Part shown: piece by piece, positions 9,945 through 20,137 of the stretch
Numbering within the stretch: position 1 is the first letter of the stretch
Layout: every line of letters starts with the position of its first letter
Assembly: GCA_016713225.1 (NCBI GenBank)
Contig: JADJPO010000002.1
Coordinates: forward strand, 372,001 to 436,000
Length of the DNA stretch: 64,000 nt
Reading direction: 5' to 3'
DNA from: Kineosporiaceae bacterium
GTDB lineage: Bacteria; Actinomycetota; Actinomycetes; Actinomycetales; Kineosporiaceae
Position numbers and translations under genes: made by a program
The notes under the pieces: generated by a model
What the model saw: the letters and a program-made list of their open reading frames with translations, nothing else
Told to the model about the DNA's origin: nothing
The model's database searches: none

Positions 9945-11441
9945 TCATGAAAGGGGTGGGGGGCCTCCGCTCGTCACCGGCTCGGGGTCGTGGGCGGCGG
10001 CCTGGACCCCGGCGGCGATCAGGGCGATCCCGACCAGCAGCATCAGGCCGGCGACGACCAGCAGTCCCAGCGCGAGCCACCCCAGGGCGGGTGCCGTGGC
10101 GGCGATGTCGGCCCGGATGTCGACGCCGGACGAGCCGTCAGCGTTCAGGACGACGACCGTCCAGTCACCGTTCTGCACCGGCCAGGTGAGCGTCTGTTGC
10201 CCGGTGCCGGTGGCCCGCGCCACCCAGAACGGCTGCGCGGCGGGGTCCGGGAGCGTGGCGACGCCGCTGTGTTCGACGTAGGTCACCTCGCCGTTGGACA
10301 GCGAGCGCACGGTGGCGTAGCGACTACCGGACAGGTACCGCGCGGCGTCACCACTGGGCGCGATGCCGACGAAGACGGCTCGGGTGGTGTCCAGTGGGGT
10401 GACCCGGATGCGCGTGGTGCCGAGGATGCGCCCCGGCAGTGCCCAGTCCGGGCCATCGGCGTCCAGGACGATGCCCTCGGTCGTCAGGGCCGGTGCGGCG
10501 ACGGTGAAGGTCTGGGCCGGGGAGGTGAGATAGCCGTCGGTGCGGCCGAACCGGTCCGCGCCACCGAGAGCCAGTCCGGCGATGCCCGGGCCGGTGGCCA
10601 GCAGGACCAGCATGCTGCCGATGATCACGGAGACGGTGCGTCGCGGCGTCCAGCGGTGGTGGGCTGCCGGTGGGGCCGTGGTGGCCACAGCAGGCTCCTG
10701 CCCGGGGAGCGCGGCGGTGGCCGCCGTGCCGGGGTCGCGCCCGCCCATGTCGAGCCGGAAGGGCGGGTAGTCGTCGGTCATCAGTCCGGCATAGGCGGCC
10801 ACGCGCAGCACCCAGCGATCGAAGCCGAGAAGGACGTCGTAGAGGCCGCGGGGGTAGCGGCCGGTGACGAGCAGGACGACGGCCGCGACCAGCGCCAGGA
10901 TGGTGACCAGGCCGCCACCGCCCCAGCTGCCGCGCCAGCGATCGTGCTCTTCCGCCGCGGTGGTCCAGGTGCCGCCACCGACGAGCAGGCCGACGATGAG
11001 GTAGTGCGGGATGGCCAGCAGCCACCACTTCACCAGCACGAGCCCGCGGGAGAGGTGCTCGGGGTAGGTGACGTCGAGGTGGGCGGGATAGTCGGACACC
11101 TCGCGCAGGCTGAACGGCGGGTAGCGGTCGGTGCCGAAGGCGCTGTGGCCGTAGTAGGAGACCCGCCACGACCACCGCAGCACTCCGACGTTGAAGTCGA
11201 AGATCGCGCGGGGGTAGCGGCCGGTGAACAGGATGGCGAAGAAGGCCACCACGCTGAGCACCACGTAGGCCAGCCACAGGAACGCCAGGCAGATGTAGTG
11301 CGGGACGGCGAGCAGCCACTTCACCAGCCACAGCCATCGGGACAGGGGTTCGTCCAGGACGGCGTCGATGCGAACGGGGTAGACGGAATGCGTTGGTGGA
11401 GGCGGGGTCTCGGGTGTCATTGCGGCGGATGGCGTGGTCAT
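9945..11441 (-). CDS. DUF4389-domain membrane protein
   Basis: 498 residues with two tandem copies of a DUF4389-like unit. The first (about residues 18-110) and second (about 115-225) each contain the pattern LVKWLLAVPHY or VKWWLLAIPHY followed by a membrane helix and TGRYPR. Each ends with a YPPF segment. A third membrane helix near residue 280 is followed by a soluble, beta-rich, probably extracytoplasmic region of about 160 residues, and a last helix lies near the C-terminus. ATG 11441 follows GAGGTGA by three bases. Function of the family is unknown; it is widespread in actinobacteria. Confidence 0.82.
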   Translation of the reverse strand: MTTPSAAMTPETPPPPTHSVYPVRIDAVLDEPLSRWLWLVKWLLAVPHYICLAFLWLAYVVLSVVAFFAILFTGRYPRAIFDFNVGVLRWSWRVSYYGHSAFGTDRYPPFSLREVSDYPAHLDVTYPEHLSRGLVLVKWWLLAIPHYLIVGLLVGGGTWTTAAEEHDRWRGSWGGGGLVTILALVAAVVLLVTGRYPRGLYDVLLGFDRWVLRVAAYAGLMTDDYPPFRLDMGGRDPGTAATAALPGQEPAVATTAPPAAHHRWTPRRTVSVIIGSMLVLLATGPGIAGLALGGADRFGRTDGYLTSPAQTFTVAAPALTTEGIVLDADGPDWALPGRILGTTRIRVTPLDTTRAVFVGIAPSGDAARYLSGSRYATVRSLSNGEVTYVEHSGVATLPDPAAQPFWVARATGTGQQTLTWPVQNGDWTVVVLNADGSSGVDIRADIAATAPALGWLALGLLVVAGLMLLVGIALIAAGVQAAAHDPEPVTSGGPPPLS

Positions 11442-11789
11442 GTCTCACCTCGATGCGGGGCACCGCAGCGGCGCCGGTCACCCGATCGGTGGCCTGTCGT
11501 GCGCTGCGCGCACCCGCGGTTCATCGAACGGTTCTCGCCCCACCTCGCGGGTCTCCGACTCCTCGCCGCGCTCGGCGTTGGGTCAGGGGCTGTCCCCTCC
11601 GGACCGGTACAGGTGGACCTGCGAGGTATGCACCGGTCGATCCACTGTTCAGCCTAGGTGCGTGATCGTCGGTCGGCGAGTGCACATTGTCCCGTGGATC
11701 GGGTGGCGCGCGGCACGGATGGGGTTGCCTGCGAGAAGGTGTGAGCCAGGGCCGGCGATCGAGCCGTCCCCGGGCATCGAGAGGACGGC
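11442..11789. other. Intergenic region between divergent genes
   Basis: 348 bp separating the DUF4389 gene from the amidohydrolase gene, which must hold both promoters. I see no open frame with coding character and no repeat longer than a short GTGCGC/GCGCAC hairpin near 11500. No convincing -35/-10 pair could be picked by eye. Confidence 0.5.
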
Positions 11790-12995
11790 GTGCGTATGTC
11801 CGGATCCCTGACGGTCGTCAACGGGTTGATCTTCGATGGGCACGGCCCCGAGCTGGTCGAGGTGGACGTGCGTATCGAGGGCGGGCGCATCGTCGAGGTC
11901 GGCCCAGGCCTGGCCGCGGGCGCGAGCGTGCTGGACGCGCACGGACGGGTCGTCGTCCCGGGGTTGATCGACTGTCATTTCCATGCCTATGGCACCAGCC
12001 TGGACATGCTCGAGCTCGCGGGAAGCCGACTCAGCTACGTGGCCCTGCTCGGGTCGCAGCGCCTCGGCCGGGCGCTGCGCCGGGGGTTCACCACCGTGCG
12101 CGACGTGGCGGGCGGTGACATCGGGCTGGCCCAGGCGATCGCCGAGGGCGTGATCGCCTCGCCGCGGTACTACTACACGGGCGCCGCCCTGAGCCAGACC
12201 GGCGGACACGGCGACCCGCGCGACGCCCGGCTCGACCTGTGTTGCGGCAACCAGCACGACACCGAGGTGGTCGACGGGGTCGATGCGTTGAGAGTCGCTG
12301 TGCGCGAACGCATTCGCACCGGTGCGCACGCCATCAAGATCATGGCCTCGGGCGGCGTGGTGTCGCTGTCCGATCCGATCCGGGTGCCGCAGTACAGCCC
12401 CGAGGAGATCCGCGCGGTGACCGAGGAGGCGAGCCGCCGCGGGCTCTACGTCGCGGCCCACGCCTATTCGCCCGAGTCGATCGTGCATGCGGTGACCAAC
12501 GGGGTGCGCAGTATCGAGCACGGCAACCTGCTGGACGCCGAGACCGCGGCGCTGATGGCCGAGCACGGCAGCGTGCTGGTACCGACGCTGGTGACCTACC
12601 GCGTGATGTCCGAGCGCGGCGCCGAGCTGGGCATGGCCGACGTGGCGCGGCGCAAGAACGACGAGGTGCTGGACGCCGGGCAGCGCGCCGTCGAGCTGGC
12701 CATGGCGGCCGGGGTGGTGGTCGGGTTCGGCACCGACCTGATGGGGGTGCTGGAGTCGGAGCAACTGCGCGGGTTGCAGGTTCAGCACGAGGTGCAGGGC
12801 ACCCTCGAACTGCTGCGCAGCCTCACCTCGCGCAACGCGGCAATCCTCGGGGTGGAGGACGTGGGCTGGATCCGGCCGGGCGCCGCGGGCGATCTGCTGA
12901 TCCTGGACGGTGATCCTTTCGTGCGTCCCGCGGTGCTGTGGCAGCGCTCGGCCGGGCGGGTCGTCGTCCAGGGTGGTGTGGTGCTCGACGCCTGA
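11790..12995 (+). CDS. Metal-dependent amidohydrolase (imidazolonepropionase/prolidase-like)
   Basis: Cytoplasmic TIM-barrel hydrolase of the amidohydrolase superfamily, 401 residues. The binuclear metal site is visible: HxH at H63 and H65 in CHFHAYG, a probable carboxylated lysine in KIMASGGV, histidines in AAHAYSPE and SIEHGN, and the catalytic Asp in FGTDL. The pattern is that of the imidazolonepropionase-like and Xaa-Pro dipeptidase-like subgroup; the exact substrate cannot be read. GAGAGG at 11779-11784 is five bases before GTG 11790, and ATG 11796 is a possible alternative start. It appears monocistronic and is followed by a hairpin. Confidence 0.88.
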   Translation: MRMSGSLTVVNGLIFDGHGPELVEVDVRIEGGRIVEVGPGLAAGASVLDAHGRVVVPGLIDCHFHAYGTSLDMLELAGSRLSYVALLGSQRLGRALRRGFTTVRDVAGGDIGLAQAIAEGVIASPRYYYTGAALSQTGGHGDPRDARLDLCCGNQHDTEVVDGVDALRVAVRERIRTGAHAIKIMASGGVVSLSDPIRVPQYSPEEIRAVTEEASRRGLYVAAHAYSPESIVHAVTNGVRSIEHGNLLDAETAALMAEHGSVLVPTLVTYRVMSERGAELGMADVARRKNDEVLDAGQRAVELAMAAGVVVGFGTDLMGVLESEQLRGLQVQHEVQGTLELLRSLTSRNAAILGVEDVGWIRPGAAGDLLILDGDPFVRPAVLWQRSAGRVVVQGGVVLDA

Positions 12996-13009
12996 GATGC
13001 GTCCGGGTG

Positions 13010-13042
13010 GGCCGATCGGGTGATCGGCCTCGAGTTCGAGGC
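13010..13042 (+). terminator. Hairpin terminator candidate after the amidohydrolase gene
   Basis: Stem GGCCGATC (13010-13017) and GATCGGCC (13022-13029) with a 4-base loop, starting 14 bp after the stop. An overlapping second stem GCCTCG/CGAGGC follows (13027-13032 with 13037-13042). No T-tract, which is common for actinobacterial terminators. Confidence 0.5.
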
Positions 13043-13153
13043 TCTTCCACACGATGAACTCGACGAGGTCGCAGACCGGCACGGCGCCGTCCCGGTCTGC
13101 CTGCCAGGACAGCTCTCACACCCGAGGGCCGACAGTCGCAGGGGGTCGAACGG

Positions 13154-15631
13154 GTGCCAGGGCAATCAGGTGGCGACGACGGTGGCCTGCTTCGCCGTCA
13201 CGAGCCGGGAGCACCGGGGGCACCGGGGGCACTGATCGAACGGGCGGCCCTCCTGGTCGGCGGTCTCGGGCTCGTGGGGTTCGCCGCGGCGGTCTTCGAG
13301 CTGGTGCCGGTGTCGTCGGCGGTGCGTGATCTGGGCCTGTACAACCTCGTCTGGGTGGCGGCCGTGGTGGCCATCTCGGTCCGCGCCGCTCGTTCGGTCG
13401 GTGCCGGGCAGTGCCTGGGATGGGCCGCCCTCGCCACAGGCTTGACCGCGAACGTGGCCGCCAACCTCTACTACTCGTTGGTGCTGGCTCACCTGGACAC
13501 CGTGCCGTACCCCTCCTGGGCGGACGCCGGGTTGCTGGTGCTGTATCCCCTGGCCTACGTGACGCTGGTCGTGGTGTTGAAGGCCCGCGTGGTGCGGTGG
13601 CATCCCAGCATCTGGCTCGACGGGTTGATCCTGGCCTTCGGGATGGCCGGGCTCGGTGCCGCGCTGCTGCTGGCGCCCGTGCTGGACCTGACGGGGGCAG
13701 GGTTCGCCGTCGCGGTGACGAACGCGGCCTACCCGCTGGGCGACCTCTTGTTGATCTCCACGGTGCTGGCCGGTGCCTGGCTGTTGCGCCGCGGCCTGGA
13801 CCGGACCTGGATTCTGCTCGGGACCGGCCTGAGCGTGATGGCGCTCGGCGACAGCGTGTACCTGCTGCAGGACTCGGCTGGGCTCTACCGCGAGGGCACC
13901 GCGCTGGACCTGACCTGGCCGCTGGGTGTGCTGCTGATGGCTGCCGGGGCCGTGGCCGGGCCGTTGACGCCGCTGCGCACCGACGCCGACGATCGCCCGG
14001 GTCGTTCGAATTCGGCCGCGTTCCGGTGGGGGTTGCTGGCCACCCCGATGGCCGCTGCCCTGGCCAGCCTGGCCCTGCTGGTGCCGTGGGGCGGCTGGCA
14101 TGCGCCGGCGGCCGCCGCGTGGCTGGCTGCGGGGGCGCTGGCAGCCGTCGGCGTGCGCACGGTGCTCACCTACCGCGAGCTGTGGGACCTGGCCGATGCC
14201 CGGCGCCAGGCGCACACCGACGAGTTGACCGGCTTGACCAATCGGCGCGGCTTCACCGCGCTGGCCGAGGCGCACCTGCGCGCGGCGGAGGGCCTGGGCC
14301 GCGATGACGGCCCGGTGCGGCCCGAGCACCGAACGGCGTTGCTGTTGCTGGATCTGGATCGGTTCAAGGAGGTCAACGACAGCCTGGGCCATCACGCCGG
14401 CGACGAGTTGCTCTCGGCGATCGGTCAGCGGCTCGTGGAGACCTGTCGCGAGCCGCGGGACCTGTTGGCGCGGCTGGGGGGTGACGAGTTCGCGGTCCTG
14501 CTGCCCGGCACCGGCCTGGACGGCGCAGAGCACGTCGCCGCCCGCATCGGTGCCGCGCTGGCTGCGCCGTTCGTGGTGGACGGCGTGCGGGTTCAGGCGG
14601 CGATCAGCATCGGGATCGCGGTCGCCCCGTGGCACGGCACCAGCCTGTCGTTGCTGATGCGCCGCGCCGACATCGCGATGTACCGGGCCAAGAACACCCG
14701 GGCCGGGCATGCCATCTACGACCCCGACCAACGGGACCCCGATGGCGAGGACCGGCTGCAACGGGTGCAGGACCTGCGCGCAGCCATCGAGGGCGACCAG
14801 ATCATCGTGCACTACCAACCCAAGGTGGACCTCGCCACGTCGTGTGTGACCGGTGCCGAGGCGCTCGTGCGGTGGGATCACCCCACCCAGGGTCTGCTGT
14901 TTCCCGACGCCTTCCTCGCGTTGGCCGAGGACGCCGGGCTGATGCCTGCCCTGACCGCTGCCGTTCTCGACAAGGCGCTGGCTCAGGCCGCTCACTGGCA
15001 TCGGGCGGGACGGCAGCTGACGGTGGCGGTCAACCTGCCGCCCGCGACGGTGGTCGATGCCGATCTACCCCAGCGGGTCGCCCAGTCCCTGGCCCGCCAC
15101 CAGGTGCCGCCGTCGCTGCTGAAGCTCGAGATCACCGAGGACTCGCTGCTCGGCGACCGGGTGCGGGCCCGTGAGGTGCTGGCTCGACTGCGTCGACTCG
15201 GCGTCCGGATCGCCATCGACGACTACGGCAGCGGCTACTCGTCCCTGGCCTATCTGCGCGAGCTGCCGGTGGACGAACTGAAACTCGACCGGTCGTTCGT
15301 CTACCCGATGGCCGATGACGCCCGCGCTGCGGCGATCGTCCGCTCCACCGTCGAACTCGCCCACTCGCTCGGGTTGAGCATCGTGGCCGAGGGCGTCGAG
15401 CACGCAGCCGCCGCCGAGGAGCTGGTGCGGTACGGCTGTGACGCCGCCCAGGGCTACCACTACGCCCGGGCGTTGCCGCCGGGCGAGCTCACGGACTGGT
15501 TGGACGCTCGTGCCGACGCCCCGCCCGCACCGTTGCCGGACGGCAGATCTCCTCTGCCGCAGGGGATTCCGAGGCCATCCCCATCGCCCGATCAGGCCGG
15601 GTCGAGCACTCCGCTGTCGAGGGGGATGTAG
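13154..15631 (+). CDS. Membrane diguanylate cyclase/phosphodiesterase (GGDEF-EAL)
   Basis: 825-residue cyclic di-GMP enzyme. The first 340 residues hold about nine hydrophobic helices forming a membrane sensor of unknown ligand. A GGDEF domain follows (RLGGDEF at residues 440-446, motif intact, with DLDRFKEVNDSLGH before it), then an EAL domain (EAL at 569-571; DDYGSGYSSL and AEGVE present). Both halves therefore look catalytically competent, though one may dominate in vivo. GTG 13154 follows AGGGGG by eight bases. The 3' end overlaps the convergent CotH gene by 40 bp. Confidence 0.9.
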   Translation: MPGQSGGDDGGLLRRHEPGAPGAPGALIERAALLVGGLGLVGFAAAVFELVPVSSAVRDLGLYNLVWVAAVVAISVRAARSVGAGQCLGWAALATGLTANVAANLYYSLVLAHLDTVPYPSWADAGLLVLYPLAYVTLVVVLKARVVRWHPSIWLDGLILAFGMAGLGAALLLAPVLDLTGAGFAVAVTNAAYPLGDLLLISTVLAGAWLLRRGLDRTWILLGTGLSVMALGDSVYLLQDSAGLYREGTALDLTWPLGVLLMAAGAVAGPLTPLRTDADDRPGRSNSAAFRWGLLATPMAAALASLALLVPWGGWHAPAAAAWLAAGALAAVGVRTVLTYRELWDLADARRQAHTDELTGLTNRRGFTALAEAHLRAAEGLGRDDGPVRPEHRTALLLLDLDRFKEVNDSLGHHAGDELLSAIGQRLVETCREPRDLLARLGGDEFAVLLPGTGLDGAEHVAARIGAALAAPFVVDGVRVQAAISIGIAVAPWHGTSLSLLMRRADIAMYRAKNTRAGHAIYDPDQRDPDGEDRLQRVQDLRAAIEGDQIIVHYQPKVDLATSCVTGAEALVRWDHPTQGLLFPDAFLALAEDAGLMPALTAAVLDKALAQAAHWHRAGRQLTVAVNLPPATVVDADLPQRVAQSLARHQVPPSLLKLEITEDSLLGDRVRAREVLARLRRLGVRIAIDDYGSGYSSLAYLRELPVDELKLDRSFVYPMADDARAAAIVRSTVELAHSLGLSIVAEGVEHAAAAEELVRYGCDAAQGYHYARALPPGELTDWLDARADAPPAPLPDGRSPLPQGIPRPSPSPDQAGSSTPLSRGM

Positions 15632-18603
15632 GTCGCGCCACCCGGCAGCTGCCAGCTCATGGCCAGCGAGGCCGAACTCGACTTGTCCCAGAACTCGATG
15701 GTGATCGGGGTCGGGACACCGGCGGTGAGCTGGACGGTGCCGGTCGGCGTGGTCGCCCCGCTGGTCCAGGCATCGGCCAGGGTGGTGCCGTCCACGATGA
15801 TCCGGGCTCCGTCGTCGGTTCTGATCGTGGCGCGGAGGGAGTAGGTGCCGGTGGTCGGGGCGGTGATGAGCCCGGTGAACCGGACGCTCCAGTTCGAGGT
15901 GCCGTACCCGGTGAAGGGGCCGGCGCCGCTGCCGACGGTGACGGCCGGGGCCTGCACCCGGGTGACGGCCGCCGTCCCGGCCATCGTCTTGTCGTTGGAC
16001 CACACCGCGGTGAGGCCGAGCCCGTCGCCGGTGATCGTGGTGGGCAGGGTGACGAGACGATCGAGCTGGTTGGTCACGGTCCAGGTCAGGGCGACGGTGG
16101 TCTTGGTGACGCCGTTGGTCGCCGTGATCGTGGAGGCGAAGGAACCTGCCCGGGTCGGCTTGCCGTAGATCAGGGCGGTGACCGGGTGGATGTCCAGACC
16201 GTTGGGCAGCGACTTGGCCGACCAGGTGAGGGCGTACCCGTTCGGGTCACTGCCCGAAGCCTGCAGCGAGAGCGCCTTTCCGGTGACGACGGTCTGTGCC
16301 GGGGGTGCGGCGAGCACCGGCGCGGGCACGCTCGCCAGGGCCGTGAACGTGGCGGTGTAGGTGAGCCCACTACCCGGGTTCACGTTTCGGGTAGCGTCCG
16401 GGACGCCGTCCGACCAGCCGGCAAAGGCGAAGCCCGGCCTGGGCTTTGCGGTGATCGTCACCGGGACACCAGTCCAGTACTTACCGGTCCAGGTCGCGCC
16501 GGCACCGGTCATCCGGGTCGACAGGTTGACCGTGTTCACCTGCACCGTGCCGTTGGCGGCGTCGTCCACTCCGACGGTCACCGTCGCGCGGGCACCGAGC
16601 CCCAGGTAGGACTGCGTGTGCGTCACGTAGTACTGCTCGCGCTGGGCGAGGAAGGTCCGCAACCGGGCCACCTCGGTGGTCCACTTGGCCACCGACGTCG
16701 GCTCGCCGTTCTTGGCCACCTGGTTGGGCAGGTACGGCGCCATCTCGGCTGCCATCGCGTCCAGCCGAGGCTGGGACTCGGCGGGCGCCGCGACCGTGTT
16801 CAGTTGGTCGGCAACGACATTGGCATACAGCCGCTTGAAGTCGGGGTTGGCCAGCAGTGCCCGGATCATCACCGACGGCCGGTACGTCGTCCCGTACTTG
16901 TCGTTCATGTTGCGCGACGTCGTGGTGTTGGAGCCCCAGGCGTTCGTGCCGTCCGAGGAGATGTCGAAGTCGTGGGGCCGGAACCGCCAGGTGCCGTCGT
17001 AGGAGGGCATGCGGAACATGTGCAGGTTCTTCTGCGGCCAGTCCCGGTTGAGGGAGAACATGTGCAGCGCGAAGTCCTGGGCGAAGGACTCCATGTCGAG
17101 CAGGGTCTTGGCCTGGGCGTAGTTGGCGGGCGTCGCCATCGAGTTGCCGGAGATGTAGGCGTACATCGCGTCGTAGCTGGCGACGGTTCCCTCGCCGCCG
17201 AGCACCTTGGCATCGCTCAGGTACTGCACCGAGTCCTTGTCGACCCCGAACGAGGACTCGACGAGCGTCTCGTCCTCCTTCTCGCGCAGGTCGTACATGC
17301 CGATGTAGGCGCCATTGGCGAACACCTGTACCGGTTCGGAGGCGGACGGCGCAAGCTTGGCCTCGGTGCCGATCGCCTGCCAGAACTGGTCGCGCAGATG
17401 GGCTTCCTGGTAATCGTCACCCGAGTTGCGCAACCGGAGTTTCTTGAACTTCGTCTGGGTGGGCTTCTCCGAGAAGATCGGGTAGTTGATCTCCTTGGTG
17501 CCGGTCGCGTCCTTGAACGCGATGTCCATCGGCACCGTCTTCTGTCCGTTCAGGCTGCCGCCGGCGCCGGCGCGCTCGGTGGCCGCCTCACCGGCGAAGG
17601 CCGGGGCGCCGTCCGGGGCGAGCATCTCGACCCCGGTGCGCCAGCCGTAGGACGGCGCCTGCTTGGTCGAGGTCCAGGCCGTCCTGTCCGCGGGGGACAT
17701 GCTGAGGAACATGATGCGCTGCCCGGCGTACTTGCCCGAGGAGTCGATGACGTAGGTGGCGCTGGCGGTGTAGCTCGCCTGGACGCCGGTCTTGAAGGCC
17801 CGCACCCGCAGCGTGCGCGACGAGGGCACGGTGAGCGGCCCGGTGACCAGCGTGGAGGTGGCCGAGGGAATGCTGCCGTCGCTGGTGAAGCGCAGCTGGG
17901 CGCCGGCGTCGACGGGGGCGGCGCCGGCGGTGACCGTCACGGTCTGCGTGCCGGCGTAGACCCCGCTGGCGACCGAGAAGGTCGGGGTGCTGAGCAATCC
18001 GACGGCAGTGGAGCCGCTGTTCGCCGCGCCCGGTGTCGGCGTCAGGCACGTGGTCCAGGGGGCCTTGGGGTCGCCGTTCGGCATGCGGCACCAGGAGACG
18101 TCCGGCCGGGTGAACGGTGGGACCGTGCTGTCGACGAGCTGACCGAGCACCGTCTGGTTCGGCGCGGTGAGGGCGACGGCGTCCGCGCCGTTGTCGATGT
18201 TGAAGTTGGCGTGCAGGTTCGTCAGGGACGCCGTCCGGTCGGCCTTGTCGGCCCAGACGCGGAGGTACCCCTTGGCCGCGATGGAGGCGTTCGCCGGGAA
18301 GACCCACTTGAACGGCGACTTCACCGTGTTCGACAGACCCCAACCGGACAGGTTGATGGCCGCGGAGGTGGTGTTGTAGAGCTCGACCCAGTCACCCTGC
18401 TTGCCGGCCTCGTCGGCGGCGCCCGACAGGTTCGTGGTGCTGACCTCGTTGATGATCACCGTCGGCGCGATCCCGGTGGTGACCGTGGCAGCCGTGGCGG
18501 AGGGGACCTGGACGACGAGCGCCCCCAGGAGCCCACCGGCGGCGAGGATGGATGTCGCGGCGATCCGAGAGGCCGGCTGCCGGCGGGGAGATCGACTGGT
18601 CAT
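15592..18603 (-). CDS. Secreted CotH-kinase protein with lamin-tail, He_PIG and PA14 domains
   Basis: About 1,003 residues, exported by a signal peptide (Arg-rich start, hydrophobic core ILAAGGLLGALVV, likely cleavage near PSATA). Domains in order: lamin-tail domain (about 45-165, with NEVSTTNLSG and DWVELYN), chitobiase C-terminal-like Ig fold (about 200-290), CotH (about 295-640, with LRNSGDD, MYDLREKEDE and FRPHDFDIS), an InlB-like beta repeat (about 700-765), He_PIG (about 775-860), and PA14 (about 870-1000, with TDDGARIIVDG). CotH is an atypical protein kinase in Bacillus spores; PA14 suggests carbohydrate binding. ATG 18603 is chosen because the signal peptide starts there; upstream in-frame codons look non-coding. 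Its extracellular role is unknown. Confidence 0.85.
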   Translation of the reverse strand: MTSRSPRRQPASRIAATSILAAGGLLGALVVQVPSATAATVTTGIAPTVIINEVSTTNLSGAADEAGKQGDWVELYNTTSAAINLSGWGLSNTVKSPFKWVFPANASIAAKGYLRVWADKADRTASLTNLHANFNIDNGADAVALTAPNQTVLGQLVDSTVPPFTRPDVSWCRMPNGDPKAPWTTCLTPTPGAANSGSTAVGLLSTPTFSVASGVYAGTQTVTVTAGAAPVDAGAQLRFTSDGSIPSATSTLVTGPLTVPSSRTLRVRAFKTGVQASYTASATYVIDSSGKYAGQRIMFLSMSPADRTAWTSTKQAPSYGWRTGVEMLAPDGAPAFAGEAATERAGAGGSLNGQKTVPMDIAFKDATGTKEINYPIFSEKPTQTKFKKLRLRNSGDDYQEAHLRDQFWQAIGTEAKLAPSASEPVQVFANGAYIGMYDLREKEDETLVESSFGVDKDSVQYLSDAKVLGGEGTVASYDAMYAYISGNSMATPANYAQAKTLLDMESFAQDFALHMFSLNRDWPQKNLHMFRMPSYDGTWRFRPHDFDISSDGTNAWGSNTTTSRNMNDKYGTTYRPSVMIRALLANPDFKRLYANVVADQLNTVAAPAESQPRLDAMAAEMAPYLPNQVAKNGEPTSVAKWTTEVARLRTFLAQREQYYVTHTQSYLGLGARATVTVGVDDAANGTVQVNTVNLSTRMTGAGATWTGKYWTGVPVTITAKPRPGFAFAGWSDGVPDATRNVNPGSGLTYTATFTALASVPAPVLAAPPAQTVVTGKALSLQASGSDPNGYALTWSAKSLPNGLDIHPVTALIYGKPTRAGSFASTITATNGVTKTTVALTWTVTNQLDRLVTLPTTITGDGLGLTAVWSNDKTMAGTAAVTRVQAPAVTVGSGAGPFTGYGTSNWSVRFTGLITAPTTGTYSLRATIRTDDGARIIVDGTTLADAWTSGATTPTGTVQLTAGVPTPITIEFWDKSSSASLAMSWQLPGGATYIPLDSGVLDPA

Positions 18604-18976
18604 GTCTGAAAGTAACCACGCAGCGTGACCAATGTCAGGTCTTCCCCGCGCAATAGGCCAGAGAATACCCACGCGGAGTAACGATGCACCGGAATTCACC
18701 GCGGGTGCCGGCCCAGCTGGTCAGGTGGCAACCGAGGCGGTCGTGACAACTGTCGCCCTCGGGGGGCATGGCACTGGTGGTGCATCGGATGCTGTAATTG
18801 GCGGCTCACCCAGACGACCTCGCGGGGGTCATGCCACCCTTCACGTCCACCAGACCCGGGATGAGAATCATGGCCGCACGCCCGTCGGGCAGGACCCGCG
18901 CACCGTTGACATCCAGGTATTCGGGCCACGGCGAGGTCCCGGGCGTCGTGCCCCACGAGCACCGCGAAACGGGCAG
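18604..18976. other. Intergenic region between CotH gene and two-component operon
   Basis: 373 bp between divergent genes. The histidine-kinase frame stays open upstream through much of it, but that stretch lacks conserved sequence. A TTGACA (18906-18911) matches a -35 element, yet no TAnnnT lies at the right distance. I see no RNA gene or repeat. Confidence 0.45.
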
Positions 18977-20137
18977 GTGAGTGTGGACCTGATGCGCGGC
19001 GGTCGGCTGGTGGCCCTGACGGTCGCCTTGGCCGTGGTGTTCGCCGCCTCGGCCCTGCAGCAGGGCGAGCTGACCGGCGTAGCGGCCTGCGCGCTCGTCC
19101 TGCTCAACACCGCGCCCGTGCTGCTCGTGGCTCGCAACCCCGTGGTCGTGGTGTTGGCGTTCTCGGTGACCTACCAGCTCTGGCTCGACCCCCCCGGCAG
19201 CGACCTGGTGCGCGAAGGGCATGTCCTGCAATCGATGCCGACGCTGGTGGCGCTCTACGCCGCCGGCGCCTGGAACCGCCCGCTGTGGGTCCGGGGGCTC
19301 GCGCTGGCGACCCCGGCCTGGATGCTCGGAGCTGCCGTCACCGGGTACTGGCCGACCTCGGTCGACGATCTGATCTATGTCGCGCTGGTGTTCGTCATCG
19401 TCTGGTGGCTCGGCGTGGTCGACGCCGGCCGCCGCAGCTATGCCTCGCAGCTGGAGGTGCGCACCCGCGAACTCGAACAGGCCCGGCACGCCCTCGCGGA
19501 TCAGGCGGTCGCCCGGGAGCGCGCGCGGTTGGCCCGGGAGTTGCACGATGTCGTCGCCCACGCAATGAGCGTCATCACCGTTCAGGCCGGGGTCGGCGGG
19601 CACCTGATCGCGTCCCGGCCGGAGCGGGCGGCGGAGGCCCTGGGCGTGATCGAGGGCACCGGCCGCGAGGCGCTGGCGGAGCTCCGGCGGATGTTGCTGG
19701 TGCTGCGGCCGCGCGACCACGCGGCAGCGGCACCGCCGCAACCCGGCGTGGCCGACCTGCCGCTGTTGCTCGACAACGCCCGCGCCACGGGGCTGCGGGT
19801 GTCGATGCATCAGAAGGGGTCCCCCGCGCCCTTGTCCCCCGGGCTCGATCTCGCCGTGTACCGCGTGATGCAGGAGTCCCTCACCAACGCCTCCAAACAC
19901 GCGCCCGGATCGCGGGTCGACGTACACCTGCGCTGGCAGTCGCACACCGTCGAGGTCGAGGTCGCCGACCATGGCCCGGGGGCTCCGGACGGCGTCCGAC
20001 GGGGTCAGGGGCTGAGCGGGATGGCCGAACGGGTGACGCTCTATGACGGGGTGCTGGAAGCTGGTAACGGCTCTGCCGGCAACGGGTTCCGTGTCCGGGC
20101 GACATTTCCGCTCCAGCACGATCGGGTGGTCGGATGA
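18977..20137 (+). CDS. Sensor histidine kinase (NarL-partner, HisKA_3 type)
   Basis: About 386 residues. Four to five hydrophobic helices in the first 140 residues form a membrane sensor with little extracellular sequence. The dimerisation/phosphoacceptor helix carries ARELHDVVAHAMS, with the phospho-histidine at H190. The ATPase domain shows VMQESLTNASKHAPG (N box) and DHGPG with GLSGMAER (G boxes). GTG 18977, GTG 18983 and ATG 18992 are all possible starts; none has a strong ribosome site. The stop overlaps the response-regulator start (ATGA, 20134-20137). With the ABC exporter just downstream this resembles actinobacterial envelope-stress or drug-resistance modules; the signal is unknown. 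Confidence 0.88.
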   Translation: MSVDLMRGGRLVALTVALAVVFAASALQQGELTGVAACALVLLNTAPVLLVARNPVVVVLAFSVTYQLWLDPPGSDLVREGHVLQSMPTLVALYAAGAWNRPLWVRGLALATPAWMLGAAVTGYWPTSVDDLIYVALVFVIVWWLGVVDAGRRSYASQLEVRTRELEQARHALADQAVARERARLARELHDVVAHAMSVITVQAGVGGHLIASRPERAAEALGVIEGTGREALAELRRMLLVLRPRDHAAAAPPQPGVADLPLLLDNARATGLRVSMHQKGSPAPLSPGLDLAVYRVMQESLTNASKHAPGSRVDVHLRWQSHTVEVEVADHGPGAPDGVRRGQGLSGMAERVTLYDGVLEAGNGSAGNGFRVRATFPLQHDRVVG